A stretch of 35,148 nucleotides of DNA from Herpetosiphon sp. GTDB lineage: Bacteria > Chloroflexota > Anaerolineae > Anaerolineales > Villigracilaceae. The stretch covers positions 1 to 35,148 of the forward strand of contig DYDH01000004.1 in the NCBI GenBank assembly GCA_020717985.1, in the 5' to 3' direction. Position numbers and translations under genes: made by a program. Below the pieces are notes generated by a model that ran no database searches, was not told where the DNA came from, and worked only from the letters and a program-made list of their open reading frames with translations. This document shows, one piece after another, positions 1-8,263 of this stretch (position 1 is its first letter; each line of letters begins with the position of its first letter).

Positions 1-36
1 AAAAGACCATCGAAGCCGGTCTGTATATCTTATTGA
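1..36 (+). CDS. possible 3' end of an upstream cbiN-like gene (partial)
   Basis: Frame 1 reads K-R-P-S-K-P-V-C-I-S-Y and then TGA at 34-36. In the second cobalt transporter of this window the CbiN protein ends Y-F-G-V-K-R plus a short polar tail directly before cbiQ, so a Lys-Arg followed by a short tail is what a CbiN end would look like here. Only eleven residues are visible, the other two forward frames are also open at this point, and nothing else supports the call. It is a positional inference. Confidence 0.25.
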   Translation, partial: KRPSKPVCISY

Positions 37-69
37 AGGACTGGCGATATATCGTCAGTCCTTCAATAA
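30..69. repeat. 40-bp near-perfect palindrome before cbiQ
   Basis: Two 20-base arms meet with no spacer (left TTATTGAAGGACTGGCGATA, right TATCGTCAGTCCTTCAATAA). The only non-Watson-Crick position is G44 against T55, which would be a G-U pair in RNA. No T-run follows on either strand, so it is not a classical intrinsic terminator. It could be a processing or attenuation hairpin between the upstream gene and cbiQ, or a member of a mobile palindrome family; two similar loop-less palindromes occur at 21459-21494 and 24685-24717. Confidence 0.8.
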
Positions 70-80
70 ATGGGCGCATC

Positions 81-857
81 ATGCAATTCATCGATAGTTT
101 TGCTTACAAAAATCACCTCAGAAAAAGCGACCCCGCATTGAAGGCTGGGACGGCAGGCATGATTCTAATTATTTGCCTGTTGTCGAAGTCAACCTTTGTC
201 GGAGCGCTGGCTGTGACCTGGATGTTCGCGCTGACAGTCTGGCTGGCGGGCGTCCCAGCGAAAGTGTTTGCCAAAATCTTGCTTGCCGAGTTCGGCTTCT
301 TTGTTTTGGCAACCGTCGGAGTTGCAGTCAGCGTGACGGTTGGACTTCCCCCAGCGGCTGACTTCCACCTGTTGAACGTCGGCTCGATCTGGTTGACGAC
401 CAGCCGTCAGGCGATTGGGAGCACACTGTTGATTCTCAGCCGCGTGATGGGATGTGTTTCCGCGATGAATTTTCTTGCGCTGACAACACCCGTGGTAGAC
501 ATCATCAGCCTGAGCCGCAGACTGCATATCCCCGCGACATTGATCGACCTGATGACCTTGATGTATCGCTTCATCTTTGTCCTGTTCGAGACGATGGAGA
601 CCATGCAAAAAGCGCAGGACAGCCGCATGGGGTACGTCAACTTCCAGCGCGGATTATCCAGCGCCGCCCTGCTCGCAACCCGTTTATTTATCGAGACCTT
701 CCATCGCAGCCGCCGATTGCAAATCGCATTGGAATCGCGCGGATACGAAAGCGGCAACCTGCTGGTGTTGACGGAGACCTACAAGTTTGATCGCAGGCTT
801 CTCTGGCTTGGTCTGGCGGCGGCGACCAGTCTTTTGGCTGTGTGGTGGATTGCATGA
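81..857 (+). CDS. cbiQ: CbiQ, transmembrane (T) component of a cobalt ECF transporter
   Basis: This 258-residue integral membrane protein would be the energy-coupling transmembrane component of a CbiMNQO cobalt importer. Hydrophobic segments fill roughly residues 25-130. The C-terminal cytoplasmic part carries the family's signature arginine region (D-S-R-M-G-Y near residue 180 and E-S-R-G-Y near 222), which couples to the ATPase. The open frame extends upstream to about 33, but the ATG at 81 is preferred: its MQFIDSFAY start aligns residue for residue with the start of the second CbiQ at 34525 (L-N-L-I-D-R-T-A-Y). Its stop overlaps the cbiO start as ATGA. The S components (cbiM, cbiN) must lie just before the window. 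Cobalt rather than nickel is inferred from the B12 genes that follow. Confidence 0.93.
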   Translation: MQFIDSFAYKNHLRKSDPALKAGTAGMILIICLLSKSTFVGALAVTWMFALTVWLAGVPAKVFAKILLAEFGFFVLATVGVAVSVTVGLPPAADFHLLNVGSIWLTTSRQAIGSTLLILSRVMGCVSAMNFLALTTPVVDIISLSRRLHIPATLIDLMTLMYRFIFVLFETMETMQKAQDSRMGYVNFQRGLSSAALLATRLFIETFHRSRRLQIALESRGYESGNLLVLTETYKFDRRLLWLGLAAATSLLAVWWIA

Positions 858-1639
858 CAAATATCTTTGAGTTTCGCGATGTCCACTTTGACTACCCCGA
901 ACACGATGGCGGATCCGCTTTGAGCGGGTTCAGCGTCAGCCTGCCGCAAGGTGAAAAAATCGCGGTAGTCGGTCGCAACGGTTCGGGCAAATCCACGTTC
1001 TTCCTGCATTGCAACGGATTGTATCGTCCCAAATCAGGACAGGTTTTTTTCAAAGGTGAGCCATTGGCGTATGACAGAAAATTCCTGCAAAGGTTGAGGC
1101 AGCAGGTGGGATTGGTATTCCAAAATCCAGACGAGCAGCTCTTCAACGCCAGCGTCACCCAGGATATCGGGTTTGGTCCGCTCAACCTGGGATTGGATGA
1201 AGGCGAAGTCCGTCATCGGGTGCAGGAAGCGGCAAAGGCGTGCGAAATTACCCACCTGCTGGAACGCCCCACCCACGCCTTGAGTGGAGGCGAAAAAGCG
1301 CGCGTGGCTCTGGCTGGAGTTTTGGCAATGCGCCCGCAGGTCATGGTTGCCGATGAACTCATGAGCAGCCTTGACCCCTGGGTGCGGTTATCCATCTTCG
1401 AGATTCTGCAAAACTTCCACGACCAAGGCGGGACGATTTTGCTGGCTACTCACAGTTTGTCGGTCGTGCGCTATTGGGCGAGTTACGTGGTGGTGCTCGA
1501 AGCAGGACGGGTTGTTTTTGGCGGAACGCCTCAAGCGCTATTGAACAATTCCAGCGTAATGACCGAAACGGGGTTGTCGAAAATCTGGTGGAAGGTTGAT
1601 CCTGACTTTCCAGAAAAAGCTGAATTCAATGCCTCATGA
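854..1639 (+). CDS. cbiO: CbiO, ATPase of the cobalt ECF transporter
   Basis: This 261-residue ABC ATPase powers cobalt import together with CbiQ. Walker A is GRNGSGKST (residues 40-48). The Q-loop has the ECF-type FQNPDEQLF sequence, the signature is LSGGE, and Walker B reads M-V-A-D-E with the acidic residue in place. The switch histidine is in ATHS. An earlier in-frame GTG at 842 exists, but ATG 854 is chosen because it forms an ATGA overlap with cbiQ. The signature loop continues E-K-A-R-V rather than the commoner Q-K/R-Q-R-V, a mild variant. Its last 11 bases overlap the start of the adenosyltransferase gene downstream, tying cobalt uptake to corrinoid metabolism. Confidence 0.94.
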   Translation: MTNIFEFRDVHFDYPEHDGGSALSGFSVSLPQGEKIAVVGRNGSGKSTFFLHCNGLYRPKSGQVFFKGEPLAYDRKFLQRLRQQVGLVFQNPDEQLFNASVTQDIGFGPLNLGLDEGEVRHRVQEAAKACEITHLLERPTHALSGGEKARVALAGVLAMRPQVMVADELMSSLDPWVRLSIFEILQNFHDQGGTILLATHSLSVVRYWASYVVVLEAGRVVFGGTPQALLNNSSVMTETGLSKIWWKVDPDFPEKAEFNAS

Positions 1640-2171
1640 CTTGTCCGCTTCGCGCGGGTTGACAGTCCTTTTTATCGGCGACGGCAAGGGGAAGACCACC
1701 GCCGCGTTGGGCATGTTATTGCGTGCGCACGGACAGGGAATGAAAGTCGGCGTCCTCCAATTTTCCAAAACGCCGAGGCGAATCTATGGCGAAGCCCTCG
1801 CCTGCATGAGATTGAATATCCATTATCAGTCGCTGGGAAACAACTTCACCTGGGACAAGTCGAAGCAGGAAAAATCGCGCAAGATTGCCCTGCTTGCATG
1901 GCTGGACGCTCAAAGATGGATCAAGGAAAAGACATACGACATGCTGTTGCTGGACGAGATGACCTATCTTTTTGATTGCAACTGGCTTTACGCGGAAGAC
2001 ACCACTGTCTGGCTACAGCGGAATAAGCCATCCGCCATGCACCTCATCATCACGGGACGCCGCGCCCCAGAGGAATTGATTGAATTTGCCGACCTGGTGA
2101 CTGAGATGAAGGAAGTCAAACATCCCTTCCGTGAGCAGGGATTACTTGCCCAAGTCGGCATTGAATATTAG
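1629..2171 (+). CDS. CobA/BtuR/CobO-type corrinoid adenosyltransferase, divergent paralogue
   Basis: Family members transfer the adenosyl group of ATP to Co(I) corrinoids. The 180-residue protein keeps the P-loop GDGKGKTT (17-24), the L-L-D-E-M Walker B-like motif, the I-I-T-G-R-R-A-P motif, and the C-terminal E-F-A-D-L-V-T-E-M plus K-H-P-F block. It departs from the family where the canonical copy at 17846 reads QFIKSETGKWGE and GDGFTS: here these are QFSKTPRRIYGE and GNNFTW. The ATG at 1629 is inside the end of cbiO; an upstream start at 1596 would give an improbable extension. Two copies in one locus suggest divided labour, for example different corrinoid substrates. The family is clear; whether this copy is fully active is not. 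Confidence 0.85.
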   Translation: MPHDLSASRGLTVLFIGDGKGKTTAALGMLLRAHGQGMKVGVLQFSKTPRRIYGEALACMRLNIHYQSLGNNFTWDKSKQEKSRKIALLAWLDAQRWIKEKTYDMLLLDEMTYLFDCNWLYAEDTTVWLQRNKPSAMHLIITGRRAPEELIEFADLVTEMKEVKHPFREQGLLAQVGIEY

Positions 2172-2186
2172 GAGAAGAAATCGAAC

Positions 2187-2978
2187 ATGAACAAAAAAGC
2201 CCTGCTCGTCATCAGTTTTGGAACCAGCTACGCTGGCACACGGAAGAAGACCATTGACGCCGCCGAAGCCGCCTTGTCACAGGCTTTCCCAGAATACGAT
2301 TTGAAAAGAGCCTTCACCTCGCATGGCGTCATCAACAAACTGCGGAAACGTGACAAGCTTGAAATAGATACCGTTTCGCAGGCAGTTGAAAAACTCCTTA
2401 CAGAAGGCTTCGAAGAAGTCCTTGCCCAGCCGCTTCACGTCATCAACGGCACGGAATATCACCTCGTTGTGAAGGAACTCAGACCGCATTCGGGGAAGTT
2501 TGCGAAATTCTCCATCGGCTTTCCCCTGCTCACCCATCACAACGATTACGTCGCCGTCGTGGACGCGCTTCGCGCGGAACTGCCAGCCCGTCAACCAGAT
2601 AGCGCCGTCGTCCTGATGGGACATGGTACCGAGCATCCCGCCGACTCAGCCTACGCCGCCCTCGATTACGTTTTCAAAGATGAAGGCTTCCCGCAGGTGT
2701 ATGTCGGAACGGTAGAAGGCTACCCGACTCTGGATACGGTCATCAAACATCTCGAAGCGGACAAAATCAAAAAGGTCCTGCTCATGCCATTCATGCTCGT
2801 GGCAGGCGACCATGCAATCAACGACATGGCAGGCGACGAATCCGACAGTTGGAAGTCCATCCTCGAAAGCAGGAGCTATCAGGTCGAGACCCGCGTCGTG
2901 GGCTTGGGCGAACTCGAAAAGATTCGCCAAATTTATGTTGACCATGCGCAGGCGGCGCTCGCAAACGGGGCGGCATGA
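2187..2978 (+). CDS. cbiK: CbiK, anaerobic sirohydrochlorin cobaltochelatase
   Basis: CbiK inserts Co(II) into sirohydrochlorin (factor II), the first committed step of the anaerobic B12 pathway. At 263 residues it matches the normal CbiK length and is much longer than CbiX-S forms. The start L-V-I-S-F-G-T-S is typical. The expected metal-site histidines are visible: H146 in MGHGTEH and H209 in AGDHAINDM, with E177 in GTVEGYP between them. The A-G-D-H-A-I-N-D-M motif is characteristic of the family. A purine-rich AGGAGAAG lies upstream of ATG 2187. No signal peptide is seen, so it should be cytoplasmic. It overlaps the next gene by ATGA. Confidence 0.95.
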   Translation: MNKKALLVISFGTSYAGTRKKTIDAAEAALSQAFPEYDLKRAFTSHGVINKLRKRDKLEIDTVSQAVEKLLTEGFEEVLAQPLHVINGTEYHLVVKELRPHSGKFAKFSIGFPLLTHHNDYVAVVDALRAELPARQPDSAVVLMGHGTEHPADSAYAALDYVFKDEGFPQVYVGTVEGYPTLDTVIKHLEADKIKKVLLMPFMLVAGDHAINDMAGDESDSWKSILESRSYQVETRVVGLGELEKIRQIYVDHAQAALANGAA

Positions 2979-4801
2979 AAGGCACGGTCTACTTCATCGG
3001 CGCGGGACCTGGCGACCCTGAACTCGTCACGGTCAAGGGTCAGCGGTTGGTCGCCAGCGCGGACGTGATTCTATACGCGGGGTCTTTGGTCTCGGCGGAG
3101 ATTTTGAAATACGCCTCGCCAAACACAGAAGTCCACAACAGCGCGGGCATGAAGTTGGAACAGCAGGTCGCGCTCATGTCCGCAGCCGCGAAGCAGGGCA
3201 AGGTGATTGCCCGCCTGCACACGGGAGACCCGTCGATTTACGGTGCGATTGCCGAGCAGATGAAAGCGCTCGACGAGTTGGGGATTCCGCATCAAGTAAT
3301 TCCTGGGGTCAGTTCCGCCTTCGCCGCCGCCGCCGCGTTGGGCTTGGAATACACCCTACCCGATGTGACTCAAACCCTCATCCTGACTCGCATGTCGGGA
3401 CGCACGCCTGTGCCCGAACTCGAAAACTTGCATTCGCTGGCGGCGCATCGCACCAGTCTGGTGATTTTTCTCAGCACGGGGCTGCTGCGTGAAGTGGTCG
3501 AGGAACTCAAGTCGGCGGGCTATGAAAAGGAAACGTCCATCGCTTTGGTCTATCGCGCCAGTTGGCAAGACCAGCAAATTATTCGCGGCACGCTCGAAAC
3601 CATCGCCGACCTTGCCGAAGAAGGCGAACTCACACATCAAAGTCTCATCGTCGTCAGCCCCGCGCTTGGCGTGACCTCGGAGCAAGAGTCTCATCTGTAC
3701 GGCGGATTTCAGGAAGCCGCGTCGCAGCGCAAAGGCACAGCCATCCTCACCTTGACCGCCCCCGCCGTTGAACTGGGTCGCAGGCTGCTGGGTCAACTCT
3801 CCGACGCGACGCTCTATCTGCCCGAACGGTTGAGTCAGCCGTCGGACGCCGACCAGCCCAACGTGCGCCCCTTCCGCGAATCCATCCGACAGGTTTTGCA
3901 AAGCGCCTTCGTCGAGCACGAGTCGCTGGTCTGCATCATGGCTTCGGGAATCGTCGTGCGCGAACTGGCTCCGCTGCTGAAAAACAAACACAGCGACCCC
4001 GCCGTGGTGGTGATGGACTCCGAGGGGCGATTCGCCGTCAGCCTGTTGAGCGGGCACGAAGGCGGCGCGAACCGTCTCGCGCATCAACTCGCCAAACTCA
4101 CCAGCGGACGGGCGGTCATCACCACTGCCAGCGACGTGCAAAAAATCCCCGCGTTGGATGTACTGGCAAAGGAACGTGGCTGGAAGATGAATCCCAAAAG
4201 CCAGTTGGCGGCGGTCATGGCGGCGCTGGTCAACGGCGAACCCGTTGCCGTTGTTCAGGAGGATGGCGCCTGGTTGGATGAAGACCAATTCCCCGACGGA
4301 GTTTTTTGCCCATCTTTGGAATCGGCGCGGGAGCAGGGATTCCACGCCCTGACCTTAATCACCGCCCACGAACCACCCGCCGACCTTTGGGCTGATTTTC
4401 CCAAAGTGGCTGTGTGCCACCCGTCGGCTTTGGTCGTCGGCATCGGCTGCAACCGTGGCGCGCCCGCCGCTGAAATCAAGGAAGCTATCGAGACGACATT
4501 GCGCGAATCAGGTTTGGCGCTGGCAAGCGTTGACTGTCTGGCGACGGTCACAGCTAAGGCATATGAAATGGGGCTGGTTCAAACCGCGCACGAAATGGGC
4601 TGGGACTTGAACCTCGTCACGCCCGAACAAATTGCGCAAATCGAAAACCTGCCCAACCCATCGCCGCACGCGCAAAAAGCGCTAGGTGTGCAGGGCGTGG
4701 CGGAGCCGTCCGCGTTGATTGTTGCTGGAAACAAAAAATTGCTGGTCGAAAAACACAAGTTCCCAAACGTCACTGTGGCGGTTGCAATTCAAGACCCATG
4801 A
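2975..4801 (+). CDS. cbiFG: CbiF-CbiG fusion: cobalt-precorrin-4 C11-methyltransferase plus cobalt-precorrin-5A hydrolase
   Basis: This 608-residue protein has two enzymes in one chain. Residues 1 to about 235 are a SAM-dependent tetrapyrrole methylase: FIGAGPGDPELVTVKG at the start, H-T-G-D-P-S-I-Y-G near 82, V-I-P-G-V-S-S near 108, matching CbiF/CobM. Residues from about 250 are CbiG, with an N-terminal part (A-S-G-I-V-V-R near 325, L-L-S-G-H-E-G-G-A-N near 355) and a C-terminal part beginning VVGIGCNRGAP near 487. CbiF methylates C11; CbiG opens the ring-A lactone and releases the two-carbon fragment as acetaldehyde. Because the steps are consecutive, fusion makes sense as substrate handover. 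Translation is coupled to cbiK by an ATGA overlap. Confidence 0.95.
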   Translation: MKGTVYFIGAGPGDPELVTVKGQRLVASADVILYAGSLVSAEILKYASPNTEVHNSAGMKLEQQVALMSAAAKQGKVIARLHTGDPSIYGAIAEQMKALDELGIPHQVIPGVSSAFAAAAALGLEYTLPDVTQTLILTRMSGRTPVPELENLHSLAAHRTSLVIFLSTGLLREVVEELKSAGYEKETSIALVYRASWQDQQIIRGTLETIADLAEEGELTHQSLIVVSPALGVTSEQESHLYGGFQEAASQRKGTAILTLTAPAVELGRRLLGQLSDATLYLPERLSQPSDADQPNVRPFRESIRQVLQSAFVEHESLVCIMASGIVVRELAPLLKNKHSDPAVVVMDSEGRFAVSLLSGHEGGANRLAHQLAKLTSGRAVITTASDVQKIPALDVLAKERGWKMNPKSQLAAVMAALVNGEPVAVVQEDGAWLDEDQFPDGVFCPSLESAREQGFHALTLITAHEPPADLWADFPKVAVCHPSALVVGIGCNRGAPAAEIKEAIETTLRESGLALASVDCLATVTAKAYEMGLVQTAHEMGWDLNLVTPEQIAQIENLPNPSPHAQKALGVQGVAEPSALIVAGNKKLLVEKHKFPNVTVAVAIQDP

Positions 4802-4891
4802 AGGCGATTCACTGCGAAGAACGCAAAGACTTAAAAAGATTTTCTTAGCGACCTTTGCGCGCTTCGCGGTAAAAATTCCCAAGGAGAACAA
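4802..4891. repeat. intergenic imperfect inverted-repeat element
   Basis: The gap between cbiFG and cbiH contains two 18-base arms, 4811-4828 and 4853-4870, that pair at 15 of 18 positions (ACTGCGAAGAACGCAAAG against the complement of CTTTGCGCGCTTCGCGGT). An AT-rich centre separates them. The rest of the gap ends with an AAGGAG ribosome-binding site for cbiH. No T-run terminator follows and the operon appears to continue. It resembles dispersed intergenic repeats of the kind common in environmental genomes; its copy number cannot be judged from here. Confidence 0.6.
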
Positions 4892-5650
4892 ATGGCAGGA
4901 AGCATTTCAATTATCGGCATCGGACCTGGCGCATTGAACTGGCTCGCCCCTGGCGCGCGCCTTGCATTGGAAAACGCGGAAGTCATCGTAGGCTATCGCA
5001 CCTACTTGAAACAAATCGAGAGTATTGCCCCGCAAACTCCCCGCGAGAGCAGCGGAATGCGGCACGAAGTGGAACGCGCCCGCCGCGCCATCGAACTGGC
5101 GGGAGATGGCAAGCGCGTAGCGTTGGTCTCCAGCGGCGACTCTGGGATTTACGGCATGGCGGGCTTGGTTCTCGAAATGCTGGGAGGCAACCCCGCCGCC
5201 ATTCAAGTGGAGGTGTTGCCAGGCATCTCCGCCTTGAACGCCGCCGCGTCTCTGCTTGGCGCACCGCTGATGACTGACTTCGCCGTCATCAGCTTGAGCG
5301 ACCTGCTCACCCCGCTGGAGGATATTCTGCGTCGCGTGGGGTTTGCCGCACAAGGCGGATTCGTCATCTGCTTCTACAACCCGCGCAGTCACCGTCGGAC
5401 AGAACCCTTTGAACGCGCCTGCCAAATCCTGCTGAAACACTGCAACCCAGATACGCCTGTGGGCGTGGTCAAGGCGGCGTATCGCGCAGAGCAGGAAGTT
5501 CGGCATGTGAAATTATCCGACCTGTCCGCGCTCGAAATCGGCATGGACACGCTTGTGATTGTCGGCAACTCGACTACCCAACTGCTGAACGGCAGGATGG
5601 TCACGCCGCGCGGCTACGAGCGCAAATATGATTTGGGAGACGGATCGTGA
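4892..5650 (+). CDS. cbiH: CbiH, cobalt-factor III C17-methyltransferase (ring contraction)
   Basis: CbiH methylates C17 and drives contraction of the macrocycle from porphyrin to corrin size, forming the ring-A lactone later opened by CbiG. The 252-residue protein shows the tetrapyrrole methylase fold: IIGIGPGALNWLAPGA near residue 5, then V-G-Y-R-T-Y, then VSSGDSGIYGMAGL near 81, and V-L-P-G-I-S-A-L-N-A-A-A-S. The Y-R-T-Y and S-G-D-S-G-I-Y-G-M motifs distinguish CbiH/CobJ from the sister methylases. An AAGGAG sequence lies 7 bases before ATG 4892. It ends in a GTGA overlap with the nitrilase-family gene. Confidence 0.94.
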   Translation: MAGSISIIGIGPGALNWLAPGARLALENAEVIVGYRTYLKQIESIAPQTPRESSGMRHEVERARRAIELAGDGKRVALVSSGDSGIYGMAGLVLEMLGGNPAAIQVEVLPGISALNAAASLLGAPLMTDFAVISLSDLLTPLEDILRRVGFAAQGGFVICFYNPRSHRRTEPFERACQILLKHCNPDTPVGVVKAAYRAEQEVRHVKLSDLSALEIGMDTLVIVGNSTTQLLNGRMVTPRGYERKYDLGDGS

Positions 5651-6489
5651 ATTCCTTGCGTGTTGCGTTGGTCAGCCTTGCGCCTGCCTACGGCGACGTC
5701 TCGCACAACCTTTTCGTTGTCGAGAGTTATGTTCGCCGCCTGAGCATATTTGGCGTGAGGCTGGTCTGCTTCCCCGAAATGAATCTCACAGGCTACAGCC
5801 GACGGGATGAAATCACATCTTTGGCACAGCCTGAGAACGGTTTTGCCGCGCAACAGTTACAGGCAATTGCTCGCGCCTACGATACGGCTGTCGTTGCGGG
5901 GCTGCCCTGCAAGCAGGAAGCGCAGGCGCGTCCGACCATTTCGCAATTGTTTTGCGCTCCCGATGGGACATGCGCCGTGTACCACAAGACTCATCTCAGT
6001 CAGCGCGAACAGGAAGTATTTTCCGCTGGGCAAAGTTTGGGACTTGTTGACTGGCAGGGAATCCGCTTTGGGATTCAACTCTGTTACGACACACATTTTC
6101 CAGAGCTCAGTCTGGCGCAGGCAAGTTTTGGAGCACAGGTCTTGTTGATGCCTTTTGCCTCGCCGATGGGCACACCCGAAACCTTGCGCGAACGCTGGCT
6201 GAGATTCCTCCCCGCCCGCGCCTATGATTCAGGCTGTTTTGTGTTGGCTTGCAATCAGGCTGGGACTTCACCCCGCCCCGCGGGCAGGACATTCCCTAGC
6301 GTGATTCTGGCGCTCGACCCGCATGGGGAAATCATCGGCGAGTGGTGCAGTGCCGACCCTGGCGAGGTCGTCGTGGACTTGGATGTATCGCTCGTGGAGG
6401 CAGCTCGCCGCAAGCGAAGGTTTTTACAACAGCGCCGCCCTGAACTTTATAAGCGCTGTGATTCCCTGAGCGAAGCGAAGGGTCTCTGA
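5647..6489 (+). CDS. nitrilase-superfamily (carbon-nitrogen) hydrolase embedded in the B12 operon
   Basis: This 280-residue enzyme has the Glu-Lys-Cys triad of the superfamily: E44 in CFPEMNLTGY, K114 in VYHKTHL, C146 in QLCYDTHFPE. Members hydrolyse amides or nitriles, or transfer acyl groups. The start is GTG 5647, sharing bases with the cbiH stop, so it is translated as part of the B12 operon. No role for a nitrilase is established in the core anaerobic pathway; a job on corrinoid side-chain amides, lower-ligand precursors or ammonia supply would be speculation. The last nine residues (D-S-L-S-E-A-K-G-L) come from an intergenic repeat that runs over the stop codon, so the tail is probably not functional. 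The family call is firm; the substrate is unknown. Confidence 0.85.
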   Translation: MNSLRVALVSLAPAYGDVSHNLFVVESYVRRLSIFGVRLVCFPEMNLTGYSRRDEITSLAQPENGFAAQQLQAIARAYDTAVVAGLPCKQEAQARPTISQLFCAPDGTCAVYHKTHLSQREQEVFSAGQSLGLVDWQGIRFGIQLCYDTHFPELSLAQASFGAQVLLMPFASPMGTPETLRERWLRFLPARAYDSGCFVLACNQAGTSPRPAGRTFPSVILALDPHGEIIGEWCSADPGEVVVDLDVSLVEAARRKRRFLQQRRPELYKRCDSLSEAKGL

Positions 6490-6541
6490 GAGGTTCTCAC
6501 TGCACTGGCGTACAGCGCAAGTGTCGCTTCGCTCAGAACGA
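6459..6541. repeat. dispersed inverted-repeat element overlapping the hydrolase stop codon
   Basis: The arm TGAGCGAAGCGA at 6467-6478 is exactly complementary to TCGCTTCGCTCA at 6524-6535. The left part, beginning GATTCCCTGAGCG and continuing into AAGGGTCTCTGAG, recurs almost identically at 33364-33393, 27 kb away. The repeat supplies the last codons and the stop of the upstream hydrolase gene. The remaining bases to 6576 hold a short purine-rich ribosome-binding site (CAGGAG) for cbiC and nothing else seen. Confidence 0.8.
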
Positions 6542-6576
6542 CATTAAACAAGCAAACTTTATCAACAGGAGTTGAG

Positions 6577-7200
6577 ATGAGACCCAACGAAATAGAAGTA
6601 GAAAGTTTTCGCATCATCCTCGAAGAATTGGGCAAACATTCGTTTTCGCCGCAGGAACTGCCCATTGTCCAGCGTGTGATTCACGCCACAGCGGACTTCG
6701 AGTACGCCGACCTGCTCGCCTTTTCGCCCACCGCCATCGCGGACGGGATTCGGGCGCTGCGTTCTGGCTGCAAGGTCTTGACCGATGTGCAGATGACCGC
6801 TGTCGGAATCAGTCAGGTGAACCTCAGTCAATTCTCCGCTTCGGTGCGTTGCGCCATTCAAGAAGCGGAGACAACTTCGCTGGCACAGAGTCTTGGCGTG
6901 ACCCGCTCCACCGCCGCCATCCGCCGCATGTCCGCCGATTTGGACGGCGCAATCGTCGCCATTGGCAATGCCCCGACTGCCTTGTTTGAGTTGCTGCGGC
7001 TTGCAAAAGAGGAAGGACTGCGCCCCGCTTTGGTGGTGGGAGTTCCCGTGGGCTTCGTCAACGCGGCGGAATCGAAAGCGGCTTTGCAGGAAAGCGGACT
7101 GCCCTACATCACCGTGCGCGGACGCAAAGGCGGCTCGACGGTGGCGGCGGCAATCGTCAATGCGCTGCTCAAATTGGCGTTGGTTCAGTCGAATGCGTAA
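6577..7200 (+). CDS. cbiC: CbiC, cobalt-precorrin-8 methylmutase
   Basis: CbiC moves the methyl group from C11 to C12, producing (cobalt) cobyrinate. The 207-residue protein has the family length and the conserved histidine region V-I-H-A-T-A-D-F-E-Y (H36), which contains the proton-transfer histidine of the CobH/CbiC family. The D-V-Q-M-T-A-V-G-I and G-N-A-P-T-A-L-F-E-L motifs and the C-terminal V-P-V-G-F-V-N-A-A-E-S-K segment are also characteristic. CAGGAG precedes ATG 6577. It overlaps cbiD by 8 bases, so the two are likely co-translated. Confidence 0.95.
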   Translation: MRPNEIEVESFRIILEELGKHSFSPQELPIVQRVIHATADFEYADLLAFSPTAIADGIRALRSGCKVLTDVQMTAVGISQVNLSQFSASVRCAIQEAETTSLAQSLGVTRSTAAIRRMSADLDGAIVAIGNAPTALFELLRLAKEEGLRPALVVGVPVGFVNAAESKAALQESGLPYITVRGRKGGSTVAAAIVNALLKLALVQSNA

Positions 7201-8263
7201 CGGATTTTCCACCAGCGCCTGCGCGGCGGCTGCGGCTGCGGCAGGGATTCAAACTTTGCTGACTGGCAAACCGCTGAACGAAGTGACGATTGACCTGCCC
7301 GCCATGCGTAGCGTGCGCTTTAACCTTGTCCGCTGTGAACGGCAGGGAGAGGGCGTGTTGTGCGGCGTCATCAAGGACGCAGGTGATGACCCCGATGTGA
7401 CCAACGGCTTGGAGATTCAAACGCTGGTCGAACTCAACGCCGAGCCTGGTCTGACCCTGTTGGGCGGCGTGGGCGTGGGCGTTGTCACCCTGCCTGGTCT
7501 GCCTGTGGACGTGGGCGAACACGCCATCAACCCTGGGTCGCGCCGCTTGATTCGCAAGGTGGTTCAGGACACGCTCAAGGCTCTCGAAGCAGAATCAGGC
7601 TTGGGCTTGCGGGTGACGGTTCAAGTTCCAGACGGGGAAAAAATCGCGCAGCAGACGATGAATCCCAAACTTGGAATCGTCGGTGGCATCTCCATTTTGG
7701 GCACGGATGGTCTTGTTCGCCCGTATTCCCTGCCGACCTTTCGTACCAGCATTTATTATGAAATGAACGTCGCGCGTGAGGCGGGCTACACGGCGATTGC
7801 GCTGGCGACAGGCAAACGCAGCGCGGCGTACCTGCGCGATTTTTTGCGCGACGAGCGCGGGCTGGGCGTGCTGGACGTGGGCGACGAGTTGGGCTACCCG
7901 ATGAAGCAGGCGCGGAAGTTTGGTTTCAAAAAAGTGACGCTCGGCGGCATGGTCGGCAAATTTTCCAAGCTGGCGCAGGGGCGCTTTCAAACTCACGTTC
8001 AGGAAGGCGAAGTGAATTTTGAATTTCTGGCGGAGGTGGCTGCCGCCCTCGGCGCTCCGCGTGAACTCTGCGAGCGGATTCTGACCGCGCGGACGGCGCA
8101 TCAAGTTCAGGGCTGGCTGGCGGAAATCAGCATTCGGCTGGAACCTGAACTGGCGCGACGCGCGGCGCAAAAAGCCGCCCTGGAATTGGGTGGCGGCATC
8201 GCGGCGCAAGCGGTCATCTTCTCGCTGGATGGCAAACTGCTTGCCGAAGCGGAGGCAACATGA
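7193..8263 (+). CDS. cbiD: CbiD, cobalt-precorrin-5B C1-methyltransferase
   Basis: CbiD is the SAM-dependent C1 methylase special to the anaerobic pathway and unrelated to the other methylases. The start chosen is ATG 7193, giving 356 residues beginning M-R-N-G-F-S-T-S-A-C-A-A-A-A-A; this G-x-(S/T)-T-x-A-C-A-A-A-A-A segment is the normal CbiD beginning. The open frame extends about 230 bases further upstream inside cbiC, but that part is out-of-frame shadow. Other family motifs seen are V-I-K-D-A-G-D-D-P-D-V-T near residue 58, G-I-S-I-L-G-T-D-G, and G-x-x-x-K-F-S-K-L-A. Presence of CbiD together with CbiK and CbiG firmly marks the oxygen-independent route. Confidence 0.95.
   Translation: MRNGFSTSACAAAAAAAGIQTLLTGKPLNEVTIDLPAMRSVRFNLVRCERQGEGVLCGVIKDAGDDPDVTNGLEIQTLVELNAEPGLTLLGGVGVGVVTLPGLPVDVGEHAINPGSRRLIRKVVQDTLKALEAESGLGLRVTVQVPDGEKIAQQTMNPKLGIVGGISILGTDGLVRPYSLPTFRTSIYYEMNVAREAGYTAIALATGKRSAAYLRDFLRDERGLGVLDVGDELGYPMKQARKFGFKKVTLGGMVGKFSKLAQGRFQTHVQEGEVNFEFLAEVAAALGAPRELCERILTARTAHQVQGWLAEISIRLEPELARRAAQKAALELGGGIAAQAVIFSLDGKLLAEAEAT

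Noticed and set aside
3356..4345. Long open frame on the minus strand (329 codons) inside cbiFG
   Set aside because: It is fully covered by a certain + strand gene, has a composition typical of an antisense shadow in GC-rich DNA, and shows no recognisable motif.
6962..7192. N-terminal extension of cbiD upstream of 7193
   Set aside because: It overlaps cbiC in another frame, is rich in Arg and Cys, and the family start motif begins exactly at 7193.
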